DNA from: Actinomycetes bacterium
GTDB lineage: Bacteria > Actinomycetota > Aquicultoria > CAJVYJ01
NCBI GenBank assembly: GCA_030597945.1
Contig: JAUVQW010000046.1
Coordinates: 1 to 8,057 of the forward strand
DNA length: 8,057 nucleotides
Direction: 5' to 3'
Both the position numbers and the translations under genes were made by a program. Below the pieces are notes generated by a model. It was not told the origin of the DNA, did no database searches, and was given only the letters and a program-made list of their open reading frames with translations. This document shows positions 1-6,399 of this stretch, one piece after another. Position 1 is the stretch's first letter. Every line of letters starts with the position of its first letter.

Positions 1-951
1 GAGTTAAACGAAGCAATTGAAGCGGGTATCGGGAAGATAGTCGTCGATAGCTTTGATGAACTGGATATTTTAAACAGAATCGCTACGGAAAAAGGGGTTT
101 GCCAGGAGATATATCTAAGGCTTACTCCGGGTATCAAGCCATCTACCCATAGTTACATTCAGACAGGTCAAATCGACTCCAAATTTGGATTTGCTCTTGA
201 ATCCGGAGACGCGATGAAGGCAATAAATAAAGCTCTAAAGCTAGATTCGATAAGTCTAGTCGGAGCACATATCCATATCGGATCGCAGATATTTAATCTC
301 CATTCTTTTAAGAGAGCTATAGAAGTGATCATATCATTTGTCAAAGAGGCATCTGGAAGCGGTGAGAATATTTTAAGGGAACTGAATTTGGGGGGAGGCC
401 TGGGGATAAAATATGAATCGACAGATGAGGTCTCCACAATATCGGATTATTGCAGGCTTCTTATCGAGAATGTTTCCAAGGAAGCAAAGAATCACAGCCT
501 TGTCTTTGATAAAGTTATGATCGAGCCTGGCAGATCGATTATAGGAAACGCTGGCGTGACTCTCTATAGTGTTGGAACAATCAAGCGTCTCAAAGGAATA
601 CGGACATATGTTTCAGTCGATGGGGGGATGTCGGATAATCTAAGGCCGATGCTATACGATGCCGTCTACGAAGGATTGATCGCAAATAAGGCAAAGGACG
701 AGCCGAAAGAGAAGATCACAATCGCAGGCAAACATTGTGAGTCAGGCGACATCTTGATAAATGATATCGACCTTCCTAAGTTGGAGATAGGAGATATAAT
801 TTGTACTCCGGCAACAGGCGCCTATGGATATGTGATGGCCAATAATTATAATAGACAACCAAGGCCGGCTGTGGTTATGGTAAAAAATGGTCTGGTAAGA
901 ACATTGATCAGGCGCGAAAGCTATGATGACCTGATCAACTTGGAGTCATAA
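1..951 (+). CDS. lysA: Diaminopimelate decarboxylase, 5' end missing
   Basis: This is the C-terminal 316 codons of a PLP-dependent, fold-III decarboxylase that converts meso-diaminopimelate to L-lysine plus CO2 in the cytoplasm, the last step of lysine synthesis. The frame is open from base 1, so the true start lies left of the window. Family members are about 410-430 residues, so roughly 100 residues are missing, including the PLP-binding lysine region. Visible motifs, numbered from the first codon here, are HIHIGSQ (90-96), the glycine-rich phosphate loop GGGLG (131-135), EPGR (175-178), the active-site CESGD (246-250, Cys246) and a GAYGYVMANNYN-type motif near the end. The CESGD motif and the HIHIGSQ context favour LysA over ornithine/arginine decarboxylases of the same fold, and neighbouring hom and thrC support this. 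It ends in TAA, 33 bases before the preferred hom start, and is probably cotranscribed with it. Confidence 0.95.
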   Translation, partial: ELNEAIEAGIGKIVVDSFDELDILNRIATEKGVCQEIYLRLTPGIKPSTHSYIQTGQIDSKFGFALESGDAMKAINKALKLDSISLVGAHIHIGSQIFNLHSFKRAIEVIISFVKEASGSGENILRELNLGGGLGIKYESTDEVSTISDYCRLLIENVSKEAKNHSLVFDKVMIEPGRSIIGNAGVTLYSVGTIKRLKGIRTYVSVDGGMSDNLRPMLYDAVYEGLIANKAKDEPKEKITIAGKHCESGDILINDIDLPKLEIGDIICTPATGAYGYVMANNYNRQPRPAVVMVKNGLVRTLIRRESYDDLINLES

Positions 952-974
952 CGTTAAATATCTAGAATCTATGT

Positions 975-980
975 GGGAGA
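975..980 (+). promoter_or_regulatory. Ribosome binding site of hom
   Basis: GGGAGA lies 5 bases upstream of the ATG at 985. It overlaps the alternative GTG start at 973, which has no comparable upstream site. This decides the start in favour of 985. Confidence 0.7.
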
Positions 981-984
981 AATT

Positions 985-2277
985 ATGGACAAAATAAGTA
1001 TTGGTCTTCTTGGGCTGGGAACGGTAGGTGGAGGTGTTTACCAGCTGCTTCAACGAGATAATGAGGCAATCAATAGGCGGCTTGGCGCCGAACTGGTTGT
1101 CGAGAAGATCCTCGTTTCTGACCTTAAAAAGGCAAGAAATCATGAAATAGATAAAAGCCTGCTTACAGCTGATCCTAAGGATGTAATCGATAACGAAGAG
1201 ATCGACATAGTCGTCGAGCTTATCGGAGGGACAAAAGTAGCAAAAGAGTTAGTAGAAGCCGCTTTAAAAAAAGGTAAATCGGTTGTAACAGCTAATAAAG
1301 AGTTGATCGCTAACCATGGTAGCGAGATATTCGATCTCGCTGAAAGTGCTGGAGTTGAGATAGATTTTGAAGCAAGCGTTGCTGGCGGTATTCCGATAAT
1401 TGGACCGCTTAAAGATAGCTTGGTAGGCAACAAAATAGTAAAAATAATGGGAATCGTCAACGGAACGACGAACTATATCTTAAGCAAGATGAGTGAAGGC
1501 GATGAATATGACCATGTTTTAGCCGAAGCTCAAGAGTTGGGTTACGCGGAAAGGGATCCGAGCGCCGATGTTAGTGGCGATGATGCCGGAGCAAAAATAG
1601 CAATACTATCTTCGATAGCGTTTAACAGCAGAGTAACTCCAAAAGAGGTCTATACGGAAGGGATAACAAGCGTCTCATTGAATGATATTATGTATGCTTA
1701 TGAGCTTGGTTATGCGATCAAATTAGTCGCACTTGCGAAGAAAAGGGGCGATGAACTTGACGTAAGAGTCCACCCGACAATGATATCTCTCGATCATCCC
1801 TTAGCTAAAGTCGACGATGTCTATAACGCTATTTTTGTTGTCGGAGACGCCGTTGGCGAGCTCATGTTTTTTGGAAAAGGAGCGGGCGATATGCCGACCG
1901 CAAGCGCCGTTGTGGGTGACATTTTCAAAGTTGCCGGAAATTTGAAGAAGGAAAAGAAATGCTACTCAACATGTACGTGTTTTAATTCCTTTAACGTAAA
2001 GCCGATAGACGAAGTAGAATCCAATTTTTATATTCTTATGGAGGTCTTAGACAGGCCTGGTGTTCTTGCCAAGATCGCGAAGATCTTGGGTGAAGAGGGT
2101 GTCAGTCTGGGAAGCGTCATTCAAAAGCAGTCTTCCGGTAATCTTGCCGAACTGGTTTTCATGACCCATCTTGTAAGAGAGGGAAACCTAAGGAGTGCGC
2201 TTTCTAAAGTGAGTGACTTGGAAGACGTAGATAGAGTATGTAATGTCATAAGAGTTGAGACGGGTGAGGATGGATAA
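985..2277 (+). CDS. hom: Homoserine dehydrogenase with C-terminal ACT domain
   Basis: This enzyme reduces L-aspartate 4-semialdehyde to L-homoserine with NAD(P)H, the branch point to threonine and methionine. From the ATG at 985 it is 430 residues, the usual length for the ACT-containing form. The N-terminal Rossmann domain shows GLLGLGTVGGG (7-17). TANKELI (102-108) carries the conserved Lys105. NGTTNYIL (159-166) and YAERDPSADVSGDDAGAK (187-204) form the catalytic domain; Glu189, Asp195, Asp200 and Lys204 have the same spacing as the known active-site residues of yeast homoserine dehydrogenase. An ACT domain (about 347-425, with DRPGVLAKIAKILGEEGVS) suggests feedback control, by family usually by threonine. 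A GTG at 973 in frame would add four residues, but GGGAG at 975-979 is well placed (5 bases) for the ATG at 985, so that was chosen. An unusual cysteine cluster, Cys326, Cys330 and Cys332, lies in the linker before the ACT domain. Confidence 0.96.
   Translation: MDKISIGLLGLGTVGGGVYQLLQRDNEAINRRLGAELVVEKILVSDLKKARNHEIDKSLLTADPKDVIDNEEIDIVVELIGGTKVAKELVEAALKKGKSVVTANKELIANHGSEIFDLAESAGVEIDFEASVAGGIPIIGPLKDSLVGNKIVKIMGIVNGTTNYILSKMSEGDEYDHVLAEAQELGYAERDPSADVSGDDAGAKIAILSSIAFNSRVTPKEVYTEGITSVSLNDIMYAYELGYAIKLVALAKKRGDELDVRVHPTMISLDHPLAKVDDVYNAIFVVGDAVGELMFFGKGAGDMPTASAVVGDIFKVAGNLKKEKKCYSTCTCFNSFNVKPIDEVESNFYILMEVLDRPGVLAKIAKILGEEGVSLGSVIQKQSSGNLAELVFMTHLVREGNLRSALSKVSDLEDVDRVCNVIRVETGEDG
2263..2269 (+). 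promoter_or_regulatory. Shine-Dalgarno-like sequence abutting the thrC start
   Basis: GGTGAGG lies directly against the thrC ATG with no spacer, inside the last codons of hom. Zero spacing is poor for ordinary initiation. Either reinitiation by ribosomes finishing hom supplies thrC translation, or the true start is the in-frame GTG at 2264 or TTG at 2255. Confidence 0.35.
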
Positions 2278-3319
2278 GAGATCAGGCATAATTGAAAGAT
2301 ACAGAAAGTTTCTTCCAGTTAGCGAGCAGACGCCAGTAGTAACACTTCTTGAGGGCGATACCCCTCTCATAGCGTCGAGATCGTTAGGGTCTGAGCTTGG
2401 TATTGATCTTTACTTCAAATATGAAGGCTTAAACCCTACCTGTTCATTTAAGGATAGAGGGATGACCATGGCTATCAGTAAGGCCAAGGAAGAAGATGCG
2501 ATAGCCGTGATCTGTGCTTCAACAGGTAACACGGCGGCGTCAGCCGCTGCTTATGCCGCTCGCGGCGGTCTTAGATGTATAGTTGTAATTCCTGAAGGGA
2601 AGATCGCTGTCGGAAAATTGGCCCAATCACTCGTACACGGAGCGACGGTAGTCGAAGTCGATAAAAATTTTGATCAGGCTTTAAAGATTGTTTTGGAACT
2701 TACAGAGAAACATCCAATTACGCTTGTTAATTCTATCAATGCTTATAGACTGGAAGGTCAAAAGACGGCTGCTTTTGAGATATGTGACGATTTAGGGGAT
2801 GCTCCGGATTATCTTGTCATACCCGTCGGTAATGCCGGAAATATATCCGCTTACTGGATGGGATTTTCCGAGTATAAAAAAGATGGTTTATCTAGTAAGA
2901 GTCCGAAATTGATCGGTTTTCAAGCAGCAGGTGCGGCACCTATTGTCGTTGGGCATCCGATAGAAGCCCCAGAGACGGTCGCTACTGCTATCAGGATCGG
3001 AAATCCCGTCAGGTGGGAGCAGGCAAACGATGCGGCAAAAGAATCAGGTGGATACATCGATCTAGTTACTGACAGAGAAATACTCGATGCCTATGAGATG
3101 CTTGCAAGCAAAGAGGGGATCTTTGCTGAGCCGGCATCAGCCGCCTCTATCGCCGGACTTCGGAAGTCTATTCAAGAGGGAAAAATCACAGGTGGTAGCC
3201 GGGTTGTTTGTGTTCTTACAGGCCATGGCCTAAAAGACCCGACCACTACGCGGCTTATTAAGAATAAGGTCTTACAATCCGAGGCTACTTCCGAAGCTCT
3301 CGAAAAGATAATATTTTAG
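2270..3319 (+). CDS. thrC: Threonine synthase
   Basis: This PLP-dependent fold-II enzyme converts O-phospho-L-homoserine and water to L-threonine and phosphate, the last step of threonine synthesis. From the ATG at 2270 it has 349 residues, typical of the short bacterial/actinobacterial class rather than the longer E. coli-type class. Visible motifs are EGDTPLI (28-34), SFKDRGM (59-65) with the PLP Schiff-base Lys61, ASTGNTAASAAAYAA (83-97), the PLP phosphate loop PVGNAGN (185-191) and LTGHGLKDP (316-324), whose Thr317 should contact the PLP ring. The ATG overlaps the last 8 bases of hom (ATGGATAA), pointing to translational coupling and matched output of the two enzymes. In-frame TTG at 2255 and GTG at 2264 could add five or two residues; ATG 2270 is preferred because the protein then begins in the usual way, a few residues before GIIERYRKFLPV. 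thrB, which makes its substrate, lies downstream beyond the antiporter. Confidence 0.96.
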   Translation: MDKRSGIIERYRKFLPVSEQTPVVTLLEGDTPLIASRSLGSELGIDLYFKYEGLNPTCSFKDRGMTMAISKAKEEDAIAVICASTGNTAASAAAYAARGGLRCIVVIPEGKIAVGKLAQSLVHGATVVEVDKNFDQALKIVLELTEKHPITLVNSINAYRLEGQKTAAFEICDDLGDAPDYLVIPVGNAGNISAYWMGFSEYKKDGLSSKSPKLIGFQAAGAAPIVVGHPIEAPETVATAIRIGNPVRWEQANDAAKESGGYIDLVTDREILDAYEMLASKEGIFAEPASAASIAGLRKSIQEGKITGGSRVVCVLTGHGLKDPTTTRLIKNKVLQSEATSEALEKIIF

Positions 3320-3382
3320 TATGATATTTTAAGATGAAATATATCTTTACCTTTTACTCCGACAAGACTGCTAGGTTGTAAG

Positions 3383-5176
3383 ATGGCTGAAAATATACTG
3401 TTTGGATTGGCGATAATTATCGTCGGCGGTATAGCCGTTCAATGGTTAGCTTGGCGTCTTAGGGTACCGTCGATACTTCTACTACTGATTACTGGTTTTT
3501 TTATCGGACCAGTACTGAATCTGATCGACCCCGATCGACTCTTTGGTGATCTGCTTCTACCGATAGTATCACTTACGGTGGCAATAATCCTTTTTGAGGG
3601 CGGTCTGACTTTAAAATTCAAAGAGCTGCCGGCTGCCGGAAGCGTTATCTTAAAGCTTGTAAGTGTCGGCTTCATGATCACTTGGGTGATAATCACAGCC
3701 GGCGCTTATTACATATTAGGTCTTGAATTTGGTATTGCGGCCCTATTGGGGGCCATTCTTTCAGTTACCGGTCCAACAGTTATCGGTCCCCTTCTTAGGC
3801 ATGTCAGACCTTATGCAAAGCTAAATTCAGTTTTAAAGTGGGAAGGCATAATCATCGATCCCTTAGGGGCCATGCTAGCTGTATTAATTTTTGAGGTACT
3901 TCTGATTGGAGAATCGGTTAACTTGCCTCTTGTAGCATTGGAGTTTGTGGCCAGAACGCTTTTTGTTGGAATAACGGTCGGTTTTATTTTCGCTGTCACC
4001 TTGGTTCAATTGTTAAAGAAATACTGGGTACCGGATTTTCTTCAGAATCCGGTAGCGCTGATGTTTATAATTATAGCTTTTACCATATCAAATATTTTTC
4101 AAGTAGAGTCCGGCCTTATGGCCGCAACCGTGATGGGGATAACTTTAGCGAATCAGAGAAGTGTGTCGGTAGCTCATATAATCGAATTCAAGGAGAATCT
4201 AAGAGTGCTTTTGATCTCAGGGTTATTTATTCTTCTTGCTGCCCGGTTGGACTTAAGCGATCTTGCCCAGATAAACATATGGTTAGTGATATTCATCTTA
4301 TTAATAGTAATTGTCGCTAGGCCCGCTGCTGTTTTCTTGTCAACCATGGAGAAACGCTTTATTTGGAGGGAACGAGTATTTTTGGCTTTTATGGCTCCCA
4401 GGGGGATAGTCGCGGCAGCTGTGGCATCCGTCTTCGCCCTAAATCTTGAAGAGGCCGGTAATCCTCAAGCCGAACTATTGGTGCCGCTAACATTTATAAT
4501 TATTATCGCTACGGTTGCTATCTATGGACTTAGTGCTTCACCTCTTGCCAAACGGTTAAAAGTCGCGCATCCTAATCCGCAGGGGATACTAATCATCGGT
4601 GCTCATTCTTGGGCCAGAGCTCTAGCCAAAGCGATAAGCGCCGAAGGTTTTCACGTGCGTTTAGCAGATACTAATTGGGAGAACATCACTGCTTCAAGGA
4701 TGGATGGATTCAACACTTTTTATGGAAATGTCTTATCTGGAAGGGCTCTGGATACTATTGATTTTGACGGGATTGGACAACTAATGGCAATAACAGCCAA
4801 TGATGAGATCAACACCCTTGCGTCACTTCATTTTATTGAGGTTTTCGGACGATCGAAAGTCTATCAATTGGCACCCAAAAAACATAAAGAAGGCGATGAA
4901 TTTGAATATTTGAAGGGAAGGATATTGTTTAATGAGAAAGCTAATTTCGGATATATTTCCTCAAAATACGCAACTGGAGCCACAATAAAGGCTACTCATA
5001 TCACAAATGAATTTGATTTCGATTCGTTTAAAAAACTCTATGGAGATTCGGCTATCCCAATCTTGTTGATTAGCGAATCTAAAGAGTTGAGCATTTTTTC
5101 TACTGATGGGAAGATGATTCCAAAAGATGGACAGACATTGATCAGTATTGTCGATCCGGTAGCAGAAAAAAAATAA
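3383..5176 (+). CDS. Cation:proton antiporter with C-terminal TrkA-N-like (RCK) domain
   Basis: A 597-residue integral membrane protein expected to exchange Na+ or K+ for protons across the cytoplasmic membrane (CPA superfamily, Na+/H+ exchanger domain). Residues about 5-386 contain 12-13 hydrophobic segments. Recognisable elements are LLLITGFFIGP (33-43), FEGGL (71-75), TGPTVIGPLLR (129-139), EGIIIDP (154-160) whose Asp159 is the likely ion-binding carboxylate, and APRGIVAAA (338-346) with the conserved Arg340. Residues about 401-490 form a Rossmann/TrkA-N-like fold starting GILIIGAHSWARALA, with Asp429 ending the second strand, suggesting nucleotide sensing. Residues about 500-597 form a soluble tail that I cannot assign with certainty. 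The length fits the family, so it looks intact. The start is supported by AGG at 3373-3375, 7 bases upstream. It lies 63 bases after thrC on the same strand and may share its transcript. Ion specificity cannot be read from the sequence, so no symbol is given. Confidence 0.9.
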   Translation: MAENILFGLAIIIVGGIAVQWLAWRLRVPSILLLLITGFFIGPVLNLIDPDRLFGDLLLPIVSLTVAIILFEGGLTLKFKELPAAGSVILKLVSVGFMITWVIITAGAYYILGLEFGIAALLGAILSVTGPTVIGPLLRHVRPYAKLNSVLKWEGIIIDPLGAMLAVLIFEVLLIGESVNLPLVALEFVARTLFVGITVGFIFAVTLVQLLKKYWVPDFLQNPVALMFIIIAFTISNIFQVESGLMAATVMGITLANQRSVSVAHIIEFKENLRVLLISGLFILLAARLDLSDLAQINIWLVIFILLIVIVARPAAVFLSTMEKRFIWRERVFLAFMAPRGIVAAAVASVFALNLEEAGNPQAELLVPLTFIIIIATVAIYGLSASPLAKRLKVAHPNPQGILIIGAHSWARALAKAISAEGFHVRLADTNWENITASRMDGFNTFYGNVLSGRALDTIDFDGIGQLMAITANDEINTLASLHFIEVFGRSKVYQLAPKKHKEGDEFEYLKGRILFNEKANFGYISSKYATGATIKATHITNEFDFDSFKKLYGDSAIPILLISESKELSIFSTDGKMIPKDGQTLISIVDPVAEKK

Positions 5177-5202
5177 TGCTCCTTATTTATTAAAGAAGAA
5201 TT

Positions 5203-5226
5203 ACTCTTCGTCTTTCTCGAAGGAGT
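5203..5226 (+). promoter_or_regulatory. Hairpin that would mask a Shine-Dalgarno sequence
   Basis: ACTCTTCG (5203-5210) can pair with CGAA plus GAGT (5218-5221 and 5223-5226) around a 7-base TCTTTCT loop, giving eight pairs with a single bulged G at 5222. The right arm contains AAGGAG (5220-5225), the strongest Shine-Dalgarno match in the gap, so the fold would hide it from ribosomes. No T-run follows, so it is not an intrinsic terminator. That it controls translation of the small frame at 5229 is inference. Confidence 0.4.
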
Positions 5227-5228
5227 TT

Positions 5229-5315
5229 ATGAATTTGGTGATGAAATTTTCAGCTATGGATCGTGAAGCTATCGAAAAAATTGCTTGCTTAACCAATAGG
5301 TCTACAATCAAATAA
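5229..5315 (+). CDS. Possible 28-residue small protein or leader peptide
   Basis: An ATG at 5229 opens a 28-codon frame ending at TAA (5313-5315). It is preceded by AAGGAG at 5220-5225, a strong Shine-Dalgarno sequence, but only 3 bases away; in-frame TTG 5235, GTG 5238 and ATG 5241 have wider spacing (9, 12 and 15 bases) and could be the real start. The peptide is mostly polar and charged, has no membrane segment, and matches no family I recognise. Two Thr codons (22 and 26) and an Ile codon (27) fall near its end. A terminator-like hairpin begins one base after its stop codon and thrB follows, so a leader-peptide role in controlling thrB is possible. A chance frame is the main alternative, as open frames of this length are common. 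Confidence 0.3.
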   Translation: MNLVMKFSAMDREAIEKIACLTNRSTIK

Positions 5316-5316
5316 G

Positions 5317-5344
5317 GCAGGGCCTAAAAAAGACCCCGCTTTTT
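5317..5344 (+). terminator. Intrinsic-terminator-like hairpin between antiporter and thrB
   Basis: GCAGGG (5317-5322) can pair with CCCCGC (5334-5339), with one A/C mismatch and an 11-base A-rich loop, followed directly by a T-run at 5340-5344. The position, 140 bases after the antiporter stop and before thrB, suits transcription termination of the upstream unit or conditional attenuation of thrB. The stem is short and imperfect, so efficiency may be partial. Confidence 0.5.
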
Positions 5345-5347
5345 ATC

Positions 5348-5353
5348 TATAAT
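5348..5353 (+). promoter_or_regulatory. Candidate -10 box of a thrB promoter
   Basis: A perfect TATAAT lies just after the terminator-like T-run and about 50 bases before thrB, leaving a short untranslated leader if transcription starts near 5360. The place where a -35 element should be (about 5325-5331) is only an A-run with no TTGACA likeness, so this is a weak call based on one box. Confidence 0.3.
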
Positions 5354-5402
5354 GATAATATCGATACCAGGAAACGAATAGAACTATAGACTGATTGGAT
5401 AG

Positions 5403-6314
5403 ATGATGATAACAATCAAAGCACCGGCAAGCTCGGCCAATCTTGGCCCCGGATTTGATACGCTCGGGTTATCTCTTGGGATATTTAATATCTTAGAAGC
5501 GGAAAAGTCCGATGAATCGCGATTAGTAATCGAAGGAGAGGGTAGCAGATATTTGCCGGTTGGCGATGATAATCTAGTACTAAGATCGATTGCCATTTTT
5601 TATAAGGAGATTTTAAAATCTTCTCCTCCCAAACTTGATATCAAGATGGTAAACAATATACCTCTTTCTAGGGGGATGGGGAGCAGCGCGGCGACGATCG
5701 TTTCCGGAGTTGTTCTGGCAAATGAGATATCGGGAAAAGGATTTAGCAAGGACGAATTATTTGTTTTAGCCTCTAAAATCGAGGGGCATCCTGATAATGT
5801 AGCAGCCTCTATATTTGGGGGAATGACAATAGCCTATAGCGACCTATCAGGCGATCATCATAAAGCCAATTCTTTTCAACCCCAAGAAGAACTGCAGATA
5901 GTATTACTCATTCCTGGAGCCAGTCTTTCTACCCTAGAAGCAAGGGGAACACTACCAGAAAAGATCGGATACCAAGATGCAACTTTTAATTTAAGTAGAG
6001 TTGCCCTATTAGTAAAAACGTTATTAAGTGGAGACTTGAATCTTCTTGGACCAGCCTTAGAAGATAAACTCCATCAACCATATAGAACAAAATTAATGCC
6101 AGATCTGGAAAAGACAATTGAGATCTGTAAGAAAGCCGGCGCTTACGGAGCTGCACTTAGCGGGGCGGGACCTACCGTTATCGCCTTCACTTCCTTGTCC
6201 CAAAGAGAGGCGGTTCTAGCCTCTATAAAGGATAGATTAAGTGGCAGAGATTTTGATCTTACCGTGATCCCATGTGAGGTCGACAGATACGGGGTACGGA
6301 TAGAAAGATCATAA
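5403..6314 (+). CDS. thrB: Homoserine kinase
   Basis: This GHMP-family kinase phosphorylates L-homoserine with ATP to O-phosphohomoserine, the substrate of ThrC. At 303 residues it has the usual length. GHMP motifs, numbered from the ATG at 5403, are clear: motif 1 PASSANLGPGFDTLG (8-22), the ATP-binding motif 2 PLSRGMGSSAA (87-97), EGHPDNVAA (127-135) and motif 3 GAYGAALSGAGPTV (246-259). Two ATGs stand side by side at 5403 and 5406. The weak GGA at 5397-5399 is 3 bases from the first and 6 from the second, so the protein may begin one residue later. The gene is separated from thrC by the antiporter and a structured 226-base gap, unlike the common arrangement where it directly follows thrC. 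It may therefore have its own promoter or depend on read-through of the hairpin upstream. Confidence 0.96.
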   Translation: MMITIKAPASSANLGPGFDTLGLSLGIFNILEAEKSDESRLVIEGEGSRYLPVGDDNLVLRSIAIFYKEILKSSPPKLDIKMVNNIPLSRGMGSSAATIVSGVVLANEISGKGFSKDELFVLASKIEGHPDNVAASIFGGMTIAYSDLSGDHHKANSFQPQEELQIVLLIPGASLSTLEARGTLPEKIGYQDATFNLSRVALLVKTLLSGDLNLLGPALEDKLHQPYRTKLMPDLEKTIEICKKAGAYGAALSGAGPTVIAFTSLSQREAVLASIKDRLSGRDFDLTVIPCEVDRYGVRIERS

Positions 6315-6384
6315 AACCACCACCTACCGGGCTTAGAATTTATTCTTCTACCAAAAAGGGAAAAGATATTATGGTCCTTTCCTA

Positions 6385-6391
6385 AGAGGGG
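6385..6391 (+). promoter_or_regulatory. Ribosome binding site supporting a TTG start
   Basis: AGAGGGG lies 8 bases upstream of the TTG at 6400. The only in-frame ATG near the N-terminus, at 6451, has a purine-rich GAAGAG just 3 bases away. The purine-rich site with normal spacing favours TTG 6400 as the start of the downstream gene. Confidence 0.45.
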
Positions 6392-6399
6392 TAGAGTTT

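Noticed and set aside
3323..3347. AT-rich inverted repeats between thrC and the antiporter as a terminator
   Set aside because: The stems are about five A/T-rich pairs with no G/C core and only a short broken T-tract, so termination is not supported.
5166..5176. Run of eight A before the antiporter stop as a frameshift site
   Set aside because: A -1 shift would add only a handful of residues before another stop, and there is no downstream stimulatory domain to reach.
5177..5402. T-box or other known riboswitch upstream of thrB
   Set aside because: No T-box AGGGTGGNACCGCG-type sequence or other riboswitch core that I recognise is present in the gap.
6334..6350. Inverted repeat TAGAA/TTCTA after thrB as an operator or terminator
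   Set aside because: Five A/T-rich pairs with no T-run or second copy nearby; likely chance.
6367..6372. TATTAT as a -10 box for the debranching enzyme
   Set aside because: No plausible -35 element lies 16-18 bases upstream, and such hexamers are expected by chance in AT-rich spacers.
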